From Bin87 sp965261925 (GTDB taxonomy: Bacteria; Chloroflexota; Dehalococcoidia; Lucifugimonadales; UBA3495): a DNA stretch of 64,000 nucleotides. Under the pieces are notes generated by a model. That model was not told the DNA's origin and made no database searches. It saw nothing but the letters and a program-made list of their open reading frames with translations. The position numbers and the translations under genes were made by a program. Location: positions 3,596,001-3,660,000 of the forward strand of contig OZ253486.1 of assembly GCA_965261925.1 (NCBI GenBank), given 5' to 3'. Shown here piece by piece: positions 8,365 to 16,956 of this stretch (positions are counted from its first letter, which is position 1; every line of letters starts with the position of its first letter).

Positions 8365-9271
8365 CGGTACCTCCGTACCGAATGATTACCCCATATCGAC
8401 CGGCAAAAATGGTCGACGCTACCGGCAGGATCAATTGTCGTTAATCAGTCGCCGTTCAGCGTGTTGAACACCACGTCGGGCTCGGCAGCCTTGATCTTCG
8501 TGATCACGGTGCTGTACTCGGTGTGCCCCAGCGGGGTGTATTCCTCACCCACGGCCTCAATGCCGGCCGCGGCCAGCTGCTTGTTGATGATCAGGTTGGA
8601 CGTGCGCGGGAACACGTAGTCCGAACCCAGCAGGTAGAACTTGGTCTTGCCTTCGCTCAGCAGATACTCGATGGCCGGCACAATCTGCTGGTTGGTAGTC
8701 GCTCCCGTGTAGAAGATGTTGGGAGAGGTCTCCAACCCTTCGTACTGCACGGGGTAGAACAGCAGCCCGTTGTTGGCCTCGAAGACCGGCAGCATCGCCT
8801 TGCGGCTGGCGCTGGTCCAACCTCCGAAGACCACGGCGACCTCGTCCTCCTGGAGCAGCTTCCGCCCCTTTTCGGCAAAGGTTGGCCAATCGGACGCGCC
8901 GTCTTCAATGACGACTTCGATCTGCTTGCCCATGACCCCGCCGGAGGCGTTGATCTCCTCAATCGCCAGCAACTCGGCGTCGTGCACCGCGGTCTCGCTG
9001 ATCGACATCGTGCCGGACAGGGAGTGCAGGATGCCCACCTTGATCGTGTCGGACTCGGCAGCGGCGGGCGCGCTTGCCGGGGCTGAGGATCCACTGGCAG
9101 CCGGCGCGGCGGCCGGCGCCGGGGTCGGCTCGGATCCACACGCGGCCAGCGCCAGGGCTATGAAAACGACGGCCACGCCCAGTACAGCGGACCGCGTCAG
9201 TACAGACATTTTGACTAGGTTCTGTTGACATTTGGTTATAATGGAAATATGTCAAGACTTACGCTCTCAAC

Positions 9272-10703
9272 GTAACTGTTCAGAGTTGGTGAGGCGAATT
9301 GGCGGAACTTGGTGTGCGGGTGGCTGGCTTTGGGGGCGGTGGTTATGTCATATAACTGGGATGGATACCGAAATCGATCTCAGGACTGCCGACCGGGATG
9401 TTCTGATTGGCATCATCGTCCGACAGCAGGCCATCATTGAGCGGCTGGAGAAATGCATTGCCCAGTTGGAAGGGCAAGCCAAACCCAAAGGCTCCCGCCG
9501 GATGCCCGGTCTGAAACCCAAAGCAGACCGGGAGCCAGCACGTCCCAAGGAACCTCGCAAACCCCGACCTCACGGCTTTGCCCGAGCCCGCATGACGCCC
9601 ACCCACCGCGTGGAGCATGTGGTGGAGCAGTGTCCCGACTGCGGGACCCAGTTGTCTGGGGGTTGGGCCCAGCGCACTCGGGAGGTGATCGACCTGCCGC
9701 AGGTTCCGGCGCAGGTAACCGAGCACGTTTACCTGACCCGCACTTGTCCCCGCTGCCGACGCTGCTGTGTTCCCAAAGCGCAACTGGACGGCGTGGTGAT
9801 GGGCAAGCAGCGCCTGGGGATCAACGTCATCAGCCTGATTGCGGTCCTGCGGGAGGAAGCCAGGCTGCCGTTGCGCACCATCCAGTGGCACCTGGATACC
9901 GTGCATGGGCTGCAACTCAGCCTGGGGGCCATCGTGGCGGCCACACAGCAAGTGGCTGGCAAGGCCCAACGGGTGGTGGCGGACATCCTGGAACAGGTCC
10001 GAGGCAGTCCGGTGGTCCACGCCGATGAGACGGGTTGGCGACAGGATGGACACAACGGCTACGTGTGGACTTTCAGCACCCCCAACCTGCGGTACTTCCT
10101 GCGACGGAACCGGGGCAAGGCGGTAGTGGACGAGGTTTTGGGCGACGATTTCGCCGGTGTGCTGGTCAGCGACTTTTACGCCGCCTACCACCACTATGCG
10201 GGTCCCAAACAACGCTGCTGGGCCCACCTGCTGCGGGACATCCACGACCTGCGATCACTCTACCCAGATGATGGATCGCTGTCCCAGTGGGCTGACGCCG
10301 TCCACCAACTCTACCGTCAGGCCACGGTCTTTACCCACCCCGCAGAGCAACAACGCCGCACCGCCAAAATGGCCCTGGAAAGACGATTGCTGGTCCTCTG
10401 CCGGCCCTACCTGGATGACCCGTCAGCCGCCCAAGCCAGGCTGTGCCGACGCATGGAGAAACACATCAAAGAACTCTTCGTCTTCGTGGCCGAACCGGAG
10501 GTGCCGCCGGACAACAACGCCGCCGAGCGCAGCCTGCGCCATCTGGTGGTCAGCCGCAAGGTCAGTGGGGGCACCCGCTCGGACCGGGGTACTGCCACCA
10601 AGATGACGCTGGCGTCAATCTTCGGCACCTGGCGAGCACAAGCTCTCAACACCCTCAACGCCTGCCGTCAACTACTCGCTTCCCCTCAAGTCTGAACAGT
10701 TAC
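9272..10703 (+). mobile_element. IS66-type element nested in the IS5-type element
   Basis: The element is 1,432 bp, with 12-bp inverted ends GTAACTGTTCAG (9272-9283 and, inverted, 10692-10703). Identical 8-bp target duplications CTCTCAAC flank it at 9264-9271 and 10704-10711, the duplication length known for IS66. Only one gene is present, with no tnpA or tnpB accessory genes, as in the compact single-gene (ISBst12-like) subgroup. Confidence 0.93.
9361..10695 (+). CDS. IS66-family transposase
   Basis: The start MDTEIDLRTADRDVLIGIIV at 9361 gives 444 residues. An N-terminal coiled-coil-like stretch (about 12-45) is followed by a basic Pro/Lys-rich linker, a zinc-binding segment (CPDCG and CPRCRRCC) and the DDE core. 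Candidate acidic residues are in VVHADETGWRQDG, VLVSDFYAAYHHY and NNAAERSLRHLVVSRKVSGG. The reading frame can be extended upstream to 9232, but that extension lies outside the element and is rejected. The gene is intact and stops 8 bases before the right end. Confidence 0.94.
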   Translation: MDTEIDLRTADRDVLIGIIVRQQAIIERLEKCIAQLEGQAKPKGSRRMPGLKPKADREPARPKEPRKPRPHGFARARMTPTHRVEHVVEQCPDCGTQLSGGWAQRTREVIDLPQVPAQVTEHVYLTRTCPRCRRCCVPKAQLDGVVMGKQRLGINVISLIAVLREEARLPLRTIQWHLDTVHGLQLSLGAIVAATQQVAGKAQRVVADILEQVRGSPVVHADETGWRQDGHNGYVWTFSTPNLRYFLRRNRGKAVVDEVLGDDFAGVLVSDFYAAYHHYAGPKQRCWAHLLRDIHDLRSLYPDDGSLSQWADAVHQLYRQATVFTHPAEQQRRTAKMALERRLLVLCRPYLDDPSAAQARLCRRMEKHIKELFVFVAEPEVPPDNNAAERSLRHLVVSRKVSGGTRSDRGTATKMTLASIFGTWRAQALNTLNACRQLLASPQV

Positions 10704-10961
10704 CTCTCAACAGGTCAGTGGACCAAGGTTCTCCAGTTCCTGCAAGGACGCGCCGACCTGTATGTTGGTCGGGAAGAGGAATGTCGCCGTTTCATCGAAG
10801 CCGTGCTCTGGGTGGCCCGCTCCGGCGCCCAATGGCGGCTCCTCCCAGCCGAGTATGGGAATTGGAACAGCGTCTACAAAAGGTTTGCCCGCTGGAGCGA
10901 CCGGGGTATCTGGGAACTGCTGCATCAGCATTGCGCCGACGACCCGGATCTGGAATACCTC

Positions 10962-10995
10962 ATCATCGACCGCACCGTATTATCGACAGCACCGT
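10962..10995 (+). repeat. 17-bp imperfect tandem duplication in the IS5-type transposase
   Basis: Bases 10962-10978 and 10979-10995 are two adjacent 17-bp copies differing at two positions. The unit length is not a multiple of three, so it shifts the reading frame. Confidence 0.85.
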
Positions 10996-11480
10996 GGTCC
11001 GGGCCCATCCCTGCGCCGCCGGAGCGCCCCCCAAAAGGCGGCCAGGCGGCCCAGGCCCTGGGCCGGAGCCGCGGCGGGTTCAGCACCAAGGTCCACGTGA
11101 GCGTGGATGCCTTGGGCAATCCCTTGCGGTTCATCCTGACTGGGGGGCAAAAGCACGACATCACCCAGGCCCAGGGGCTGATCGCCGATCATGCCGGAGA
11201 GTACGTGATTGCCGACAAGGGGTATGATTCCCGTGAGTTTCGCCAGTACATCCTGGAACGAGGCATGCGTCCGGTCATACCGCCACGCTCCAACCGTAAG
11301 GAACCCCAAGCCTACGATGCTTGCCTCTACCGAGAGCGGCACCTGGTGGAATGCTTCATCAACAAGATCAAGCACTATCGCCGGGTATTCTCCCGGTTTG
11401 AGAAGCTGGACACCAGATACCTGGGCTTCCTTCACTTTACCGCTGCCCTCATTTGGTTACGATGAAATGTCAACACAGCC

Positions 11481-12552
11481 TAATTCAAGGACAGAGATAA
11501 TGGGGTTTCCTCCTATCAAACGCATTTGCCAACGGACCACCGCCGTCAGCTCGGGATGGCGACTGTGTGGGATTGCCGGCTCGAATGTCGCTAATGGATG
11601 CGCTAGAGGCGCGGTGTTACCGCCGGATTGCGAATGTATTGCCGCGAAGTTGCGCGTACGTAACGGGCAGGTAACCTTGTGCATCGCCATCGATGCCCTG
11701 CCGAGCGTAGTCGCGCCGGAGAGCCCGGCCGTCAGTGGTGCGCTTGCATCTCCTACCAGCTACCGAATGACGAGGCTTCGTTGCCGTGCAGATCTCGTAG
11801 CGGCGCGGCGTCGGCCCCCCTGGGCGGCCGGTAGCTCCAGCCGTATGCCCTGCTGTTCGCTCGGAGCTTGGGGTCCAGGGTCAGCGCCAGGTCGCCGTCC
11901 GTGACCTGCTGGGACACTACCTGCGGCGCGATGGGATGCACCACCGACCTCGTTAACCGCGATCACCCGCACATCGTATTCGCCGCCGCCGTCCAGGCCT
12001 TCGATCTTGTGGTAATGACTGGCACGGGGAAGCGGCTCAACAGTACCTGCGGTGAGCTTGTCTGGATGAGCTGACATGCCCGCAAAGAAAAGTGCCGCCC
12101 GTGCTCCATCGGCCCCGCCGTTGCCGGCATAAGCCGGACCCACCGCCATGGGACGACTCCAATCGAGCCCAGGGTGATGACCAACATCGCGACGACTGCC
12201 TCACCCGCTGCCCGTATGGTCCCCTTCTGCGCGAATTTTGCAAAATCTGTCCCCGATCTTTCCCCTCCCTGCGGCAATGCCGCCAATAGTCCCATGTCGG
12301 ATTGTTCTAGTATTTCGCGTCGCCGCCCTTACGGCTCTGATACGATCATAATACTGCTTGATTGGATATTTTTTATTCTCATATGCAATATCGTGTGTGA
12401 GCAAGCCCTTCCTGAAGGACGCCGCAATCGTCCGGTTTTCTCGGCCGGAAATAGACCTCGTGGCCGGCGTCCCGCCGAAGGGAACGGGCGCCGGCATCGC
12501 CGGTCCGGCCCGCAAACGTAGCGTTCGGTCTGGAACCCGGCCAGCGTATTAT
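11481..12552. other. Gene-poor stretch between IS elements
   Basis: Apart from the fibronectin-III-like remnant at 11756-12149, no convincing gene is visible here. Reading frames on both strands are short and unlike known proteins. Bases about 12340-12400 are clearly AT-rich compared with the surroundings. This looks like degraded former coding sequence trapped between insertion sequences. Confidence 0.5.
11756..12149 (-). pseudogene. Fragment of a fibronectin type III-like domain protein
   Basis: One minus-strand frame reads YHKIEGLDGGGEYDVRVIAV followed by NEVGG, which closely resembles the last strands of a fibronectin type III domain (Y-x-V-R-V-x-A-V-N). Near 11945 the plausible coding frame changes and continues as HPIAPQVVSQQVTDGDLAL to a stop near 11756. 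No start or upstream half is recognisable. The most economical reading is a frameshifted remnant of a larger, probably secreted, protein. Chance resemblance over about 40 residues is possible. Confidence 0.35.
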
Positions 12553-12772
12553 CCCGAATCCACCGAAGGGATGCGGTTCTAGCGTTGACGTGAGGGATGA
12601 TGGGTAAGAAAGGCGAACGAGCCCGGCCCGATCGCCAATAGATGTGGTTCAGGGCGGTCGGTGGCGGCCACGCCAGTGGCAAGGTACTGGCCCGCAGTGG
12701 CGGCGGCAGGCGAAAACGGCCAGGCGGCATGCCGGAAGTGGCGCTGGCGGGCTGGGCTGGCATGGGTCGGCG

Positions 12773-12792
12773 GGACAGCCCATGGGCTGTCC
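12773..12792. repeat. Perfect 20-bp palindrome in the IS1380-type element
   Basis: The sequence GGACAGCCCATGGGCTGTCC equals its own reverse complement. It lies just beyond the transposase stop inside the element. It could form a cruciform or hairpin, but no T-run follows. Confidence 0.7.
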
Positions 12793-13172
12793 GGCGGACG
12801 GGTTGGGCGCCGACGGCGCGTCGTCAGGCTGGTAGGGGAACGGCGCGCACTCGGGCCCAGGCGTGAGTGAACTGGTTTTCCCAGGGCCAGCGCTGGGGAA
12901 GATGCCGAGTGAGGCGGCGCGCCGAGCGAGTGCGCCGTCCGGAGATGGAGAAGAACCGCCGTCGGAGGGTCTTGGTGGTGACCAGTTGCTCGCCCAGACC
13001 GATGCGCGCAGCCCAGTGGGCCAGGTTGTGGGCCATCACCTGGACGGCCAGCCAGGCCGTAGATTGCAAGGGGACTTGGCGGCGAAACGCCCTGAGGGGA
13101 GATGGTTCAGTCCCACGCCGTACTTGAGGTCGCGGATGGCGTTCTCGATCTCGGCGTGGCGGCGATGATCGG

Positions 13173-13206
13173 CCTCCAGTTCCAGAGTGCCTCCAGTTCC
13201 AGAGTG
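13173..13206. repeat. Perfect 17-bp tandem duplication
   Basis: Two identical 17-bp copies (13173-13189 and 13190-13206) lie side by side in the IS1380-type transposase and cause a frameshift. Confidence 0.9.
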
Positions 13207-13692
13207 CCTCCGTCCCGGTCGGTGATGAAGCCGTGATAGCTGTAGTCGGCCAAGAGGGCCAGTTGAGAACCGGGCGTGGGCTGCACTCTGCGGACGATGC
13301 GCCGCACCGGCGCGGCGTCGGGCGCACTCTCGAAGGGGATGTAGGTAGTCTCGGCCACGTCGGCAGCACCGTCCATCCAGTAGGGTAGGGGCGTCCAGTC
13401 CCCCTCAGGCATGGCCTCGATCTGGTTGTGCAGGCTCTGGTGTTGGCGGATGGTGATGGAGAAGCGGACGTTGGTCTCTCGACAGGTGGTGACCATGGCG
13501 TGGTTGTAGAAGCCGCTATCGGCCCGCACCGTGAGTAGTCCGGTGGCTCCGGCGTAGCGTACCCGTCCCACCGTCTCCCTCAGGAAGTGGGCGGCGCCGC
13601 GAGCGGTGTTGGCGCGGCCCGCACGGAGCCGGGCCATCAGCACGTCGCCGGTGCCAGCGGCGACGGCCAGCAGCGGGTGATAGCCCCGCTGG

Positions 13693-13728
13693 CCGGTGTA
13701 GCCGTGGTGGCCGGTGTAGCCGTGGTGG
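13693..13728. repeat. Perfect 18-bp tandem duplication, in frame
   Basis: Two identical 18-bp copies (13693-13710 and 13711-13728) duplicate six codons, giving HHGYTGHHGYTG in the transposase. Confidence 0.9.
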
Positions 13729-14369
13729 CGGGCTCCCTCCTTGGCCGGACCGTAGGTCTCGCAGATGGTGGGGTCCAGGTCGATGGTCAACGGTCCGTGA
13801 TTGTTCAAAGATCGGGGTCCCGCCCCAGCGGCCCAGGCCCGGGCCAGCAGTTCCCGGCTCACCCGATCCAGCTGGCGGGCGTGGCCCCAACGGAAGCTGC
13901 GCAGGAACGTGCCCAGGGTGGATGGCGCCTTGACCACGCAGCCCAGCACCCGCGCGGTCCTGCCAGCACGCAACCCGTCGGCATCGTCAATGCAGTCGCC
14001 CCCAGCCAGGGCGGAGGCCACCAGCGTCATGATCTTGTCGCCCGTGTTGGCTCCGCCTGGGGCACGGCCCAGGTCCAGGTGCCGATCAACCAGTTGGGGC
14101 AGGCCCAGATGCAGTGCCAAGGTGGACGGAAGGATCAGCCCAGCATTGCTGACCAGGCGGTGGTCGTCGAAGGCGATCTGGATGCGGTCGGGGTCGTTGC
14201 GTGGTAGCATCTATTTGGTGCTCCTTCTTTTGGGTCGGTTTGGTGTTTCACAAACCATTATCCCAGAAGCAACGGGGCACTTTCTTATCCCTTCAGCACA
14301 CCGCCACAATCATCTCTTCGGTGGATTGGGGCTTACCTATGCCGGCAGTTGTGATGCTGCCCAACAAAA

Positions 14370-14396
14370 CAGCCCTGCCGTCAAACGACAGGGCTG
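14370..14396 (-). terminator. Rho-independent terminator-like hairpin
   Basis: CAGCCCTG pairs with CAGGGCTG through an almost complete stem with a small CAA loop. On the minus strand the stem is followed by TTTTGTT, so it would end minus-strand transcription. The candidate upstream gene is the small membrane protein frame at 14506-14686. Confidence 0.6.
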
Positions 14397-14505
14397 GACA
14401 CGCAGAAGGCACAGGGCTACCATTGAGCCCGATGGCGGGGCGGAATTCCCCATCGCCGCGGCCTCGGTGTTTCCCCACCGGGGCCCTTTTTTTGGCCCGC
14501 CGAGT

Positions 14506-14686
14506 CTATGGGGTGGATAGCCCGCTGTCAAAATTGGCGTTATCGCCTCCCAACAGCCGCAGCCCGACGTAGGTCGTCAACACGTCCGCGAGACGCGACG
14601 CTATCCAAAACATCAATGGGAGACAATTCAGCAAAGCAGCGCCAAGCAGGCCAGATAGCAGGTACATGCTAATTTCCTCAGCCATT
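14506..14686 (-). CDS. Possible small membrane protein
   Basis: The frame starting MAEEISMYLLSGLLGAALLN at 14686 has a Shine-Dalgarno-like GAGGGG about 9 bases upstream. It contains one or two hydrophobic segments (YLLSGLLGAALLNCLPLMFW and LADVLTTYVGLRLLGG) in about 59 residues. A terminator-like hairpin lies 110 bases downstream. It has no recognised family. The region is IS-flanked and otherwise poor in genes, so this may be a remnant or a chance frame. Apart from it, 14332-14807 holds nothing recognisable. Confidence 0.25.
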
Positions 14687-14807
14687 AAGGGACCCCTCAA
14701 ACGACTGGCCCAGCCAGTCAAACAGCGAAAAACCTCCACGCCAAAACTCAGGCGGGTTCAGCACGACAACCCCATTTCCGGGTACGTGCTCAATTTGTCC
14801 ACACGCT

Positions 14808-16532
14808 CTAGCCGAGCTCCGCGCTGAGGCTGTAGATCCCGCCTGGCCGTCCGCCTTCCGGCAGACCCAGCGGCATGTGCACGTTCAGCAGGAACGGTCG
14901 CTTTTCCCGCTCGACGACACCCAGCCCGTGCTCGATGGCGTCGCTGATGTTGGCCTCGTCGGTTGCGTCCATCGCTTCCACGCCGAACCCTTCGGCCAGC
15001 TTCACCGGATCAATGTTGTCCAGCACCACGCCGCGGTACACCCCGGTCTCCCGCATGTCGGCGTTCGCGTTGGCAAAGGAGCTGGCGACAATGCCGTAGG
15101 CGCCGTTGTTGGAGATCACGTAAAGCACGGGCACCTCGTGGCTCGCTGCCGTCCACAGCGCGTGGTCGGAATAGTACAGCGATCCGTCGCCAACCAGACC
15201 GACGACCGGCTGGTCCGGCGCTCCGAGCTTGGCCCCGATCGCCATGCCCACACCGTATCCTTCCGACCCGCCGGCCGGCCGGATGTACTGGTTGCGACCC
15301 GCCTCGTCGTTGTTGGCCAGGATGTCCTGCGCGACGGCAAACTGCTCGATGGTCACCAGCCCGCCGCCACGGCTCTCCAATGCCCGGTCCAGGGCGTCGC
15401 CGAGGGCCACCGCCCGAACCTTACCGTCTTCTGCAGGTATCCGCCACGCGGCGTCCCGACGCTGCGCCCGCAGCGCTGCAACCTCTTCCCTGGCCCGGCT
15501 CCGGCGGTCGGACAGATCGTCCGCCGTGCCGTCCGTAGCGTCCAGCAGGCGTTGCGCCGCGCGCTTCTCGTCGGCCAGCACCGCCAGGTCCAGACCGGGG
15601 ATGTTCTCCAGATTCTCGGCGTCGGCGCCGATGGCAATCGTCCGCTCGGCGTCGAAGAACGCTGTGTAGTCGCTGGCGTTGCCCGCGCCGTTGTGCGTCA
15701 CGCCGATGCACAGGATCAGGTCGGGATCGAGTTCGGCCGCCTGCTCCAGCCGCCGGCCGCCGGCGTGCAGCGGGTGCTTGATGGACACCGCCCGTGGGTC
15801 TCCCACGACCGGCACGCCGAACCGCTCCGCCAGTGCGGTCACCTCGGCAATCGCCCCGCTCTTCCACACGCCGTCGCCCACGTACAGCAACGGACGTTTG
15901 GCGTCCCGCAACGCCCGCGCCACGGCGTCGAGATCGGCGTCCGACGGGTAGCCGGCATGGATTTCCGGCAGCTGTCCGTCGATGATGTTAGCCGTGTGCT
16001 CGGCGGGTCCCAACAGCCGGTCGTAAACCGCCAGGTGCACCGGACCCACGGGTGGCGTCATCGCCACCCTCAGAGCCCTTTCCAAAGCGGCCGGCAGCCC
16101 TTCCGGCTCAATCACCGTCCAGTTTGCCTTCATCAGGGGCGCGGCAATTGCCGTCGGGCCGGCGTTGTGGCTGACGTCCAGACTGATCTTGCCGGCGAAA
16201 CTTCCCGTATCGCCGGCGAACGTAATCACCACCACCGGAAGGCTGCCCGTCCACACGTTGATCAACTGACCCATTGCCTGAGCCAGGCCCGCTCCCAAAT
16301 GCACCACCATCACGCCGGGAGCGAGGTTTGCTTGGGTAAACCCGCCGGCCATCGCCGTAACGGCGCCCTCGTGCAGCCCGAGAATTCCGTGTATGTCCGA
16401 CCGCGCGTGCAGTTCGTTGAAGAACAGCGCTTCACGCGACCCCGAATTGTTGAAAACGTACTTGACGCCCGAGGCCGCCAACTGTTCCACCATCAAACGC
16501 GACGCGCTGGCGGTCATCTCTCTGGTCTGCAT
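14808..16532 (-). CDS. Thiamine-diphosphate-dependent enzyme, acetolactate synthase/benzoylformate decarboxylase type
   Basis: This 574-residue protein has the three-domain ThDP fold. Its N-terminal pyrimidine-binding domain has the activating glutamate in GILGLHEGAVTAMAGGF. A central domain (about 200-330) is followed by the C-terminal domain with the cofactor motif GDGSLYYSDH...ISNNGAYG, matching GDG-x(24-27)-NN. Such enzymes decarboxylate or carboligate 2-oxo acids. The substrate cannot be read from sequence; catabolic context favours a decarboxylase. A longer in-frame start at 16982 exists, but the ATG at 16532 is preceded by GGAGAG and matches the family N-terminus. It is divergent from the monooxygenase at 16957. 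Confidence 0.85.
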   Translation of the reverse strand: MQTREMTASASRLMVEQLAASGVKYVFNNSGSREALFFNELHARSDIHGILGLHEGAVTAMAGGFTQANLAPGVMVVHLGAGLAQAMGQLINVWTGSLPVVVITFAGDTGSFAGKISLDVSHNAGPTAIAAPLMKANWTVIEPEGLPAALERALRVAMTPPVGPVHLAVYDRLLGPAEHTANIIDGQLPEIHAGYPSDADLDAVARALRDAKRPLLYVGDGVWKSGAIAEVTALAERFGVPVVGDPRAVSIKHPLHAGGRRLEQAAELDPDLILCIGVTHNGAGNASDYTAFFDAERTIAIGADAENLENIPGLDLAVLADEKRAAQRLLDATDGTADDLSDRRSRAREEVAALRAQRRDAAWRIPAEDGKVRAVALGDALDRALESRGGGLVTIEQFAVAQDILANNDEAGRNQYIRPAGGSEGYGVGMAIGAKLGAPDQPVVGLVGDGSLYYSDHALWTAASHEVPVLYVISNNGAYGIVASSFANANADMRETGVYRGVVLDNIDPVKLAEGFGVEAMDATDEANISDAIEHGLGVVEREKRPFLLNVHMPLGLPEGGRPGGIYSLSAELG

Positions 16533-16956
16533 GATGTCTCTCCTGGTTGCGTAATGTCCGGCTGGCCAAGGATCGGTTAGTCGTGGGGCTCGCGGAGACG
16601 TTAACGACCGGCGTTGGCACACCGACAGTGTCCCACCCCTTCGCGGCCAGATTCCTCCGCACGTTGGCGACAGTACAGCCTTGCCCGGCGCCCGGTCAAG
16701 CAGGCCGCCCGCGCCACGGCTATTCGGCGGGCGAGGTCGTGCCAACACGCACAATCGTTTCCCCATTGCCCGCCGACCGTCTGAGGCCCGTTTTGCTGCG
16801 CGCCGCCGTGACCTAAACGTGGCAGACGAGACTTGAAGAACGCGATCCGAGGCCAGCGCTTTTGGCACAACGGCAAACTTTGTCGTGCGTTGACAACCCC
16901 GATGCGGCCCCCTACCATCGCCGCATCCGGACACCATTCTCCACTGCAGGAGCGCC
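16533..16956. promoter_or_regulatory. Divergent intergenic region between ThDP enzyme and monooxygenase
   Basis: These 424 bases separate two divergently transcribed genes and must hold both promoters. A GCAGGAGC ribosome-binding site is clear just before the GTG at 16957, and GGAGAG precedes the minus-strand ATG. No confident -35/-10 pair or operator was recognised. Confidence 0.4.

Larger units (their letters stand above)
6046..8447 (-). mobile_element. IS21-family insertion sequence inside urtA
   Basis: The element is 2,402 bp and bounded by TG...CA ends. The 5-bp target GTCGC is duplicated at 6041-6045 and 8448-8452. Each end carries two related subterminal repeats: about 6055-6072 and 6077-6097 at the left, with counterparts near 8397-8415 and 8420-8438 at the right, all containing a TTGCCGG- or CTGCCGG-like core. 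Such multiple end repeats are known for IS21. Both genes (istA and istB) are open, so it may still be active. Confidence 0.93.
5519..9209 (-). pseudogene. urtA: Urea ABC-transporter substrate-binding protein, split by an IS21 element
   Basis: The N-terminal part (5' end at 9209) is a lipoprotein: a hydrophobic segment ends in the lipobox LALAAC, followed by a Pro/Ala/Ser linker. The binding fold begins at IKVGILHSLSGTMSISE, typical of UrtA. It breaks after VVFNTLNGD at the insertion and resumes as SNVAFFKQLKDAGITAEDLP, ending at 5519. Removing the IS21 element and one copy of the 5-bp target restores NTLNGDSNVAFFKQ, the normal UrtA sequence. The gene also has an IS5-type element only 8 bases upstream of its ATG, so it has probably lost its native promoter as well. 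Confidence 0.93.
9249..11465 (+). pseudogene. IS5/IS427-type transposase, interrupted and frame-altered
   Basis: Translation begins at the ATG at 9249 (MSRLTLST), is interrupted after 9271 by the IS66-type element, and resumes at 10712 (GQWTKVLQFLQGRADLYVGR). Conserved IS5-type stretches follow: FIEAVLWVARSGAQWRLLP, then GGFSTKVHVSVDALGNPLRF, VIADKGYDS and RHLVECFINKIKHYRR. A 17-bp imperfect tandem duplication (10962-10978 and 10979-10995) lies at the first catalytic aspartate. It puts the two ancestral frames into one open frame but scrambles about 20 residues after IIDRTV. The copy is almost certainly inactive. Confidence 0.85.
9218..11480 (+). mobile_element. IS5-family (IS427-like) element, itself split by an IS66-type element
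   Basis: The outer ends are inverted repeats: GGTTCTGTTGACATTT at 9218 and, on the other strand, GGCTGTGTTGACATTT ending at 11480. They are flanked by TA on both sides, within a YTA-type target. Without the inner IS66-type element and its 8-bp duplication the element would be 823 bp, normal for the IS427 subgroup. Its left end is 8 bases from the urtA ATG on the opposite strand. Confidence 0.88.
12824..14210 (-). pseudogene. IS1380-family transposase with frameshifts
   Basis: The start at 14210 (MLPRNDPDRIQIAFDDHRLV) opens a normal IS1380-type N-terminal and catalytic region: LTIDLDPTICETYGPAKEGA, YHPLLAVAAGTGDVL and LLTVRADSGFYNHAM. A perfect 17-bp tandem duplication (13173-13189 and 13190-13206) breaks the frame after GTLELEA. 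The expected continuation HRRHAEIENAIRDLKYGVGL then GRFAAK is found in another frame. A second break near 13075-13085 returns to the frame reading TAWLAVQVMAHNLAHWAARI, which runs to 12824. The gene is dead. Confidence 0.88.
12553..14331 (-). mobile_element. IS1380-type insertion sequence, degenerate
   Basis: A pair of imperfect inverted repeats (19 of 21 matching) lies at 12553-12573 and 14311-14331, around the core CCACCGAAG on one strand and CTTCGGTGG on the other. They give a 1,779-bp element, within the usual range for this family. The only gene inside is a transposase broken by frameshifts. No clear 4-bp target duplication could be identified at these boundaries, so the exact ends may differ by a few bases. 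Confidence 0.7.

Noticed and set aside
11020..11045. Programmed -1 frameshift in the IS5-type transposase
   Set aside because: The CCCCCCAAAAGG tract is suggestive, but the required shift is +1 relative to the upstream frame and the gene is already altered by a 17-bp duplication, so no programmed event can be claimed for this copy.
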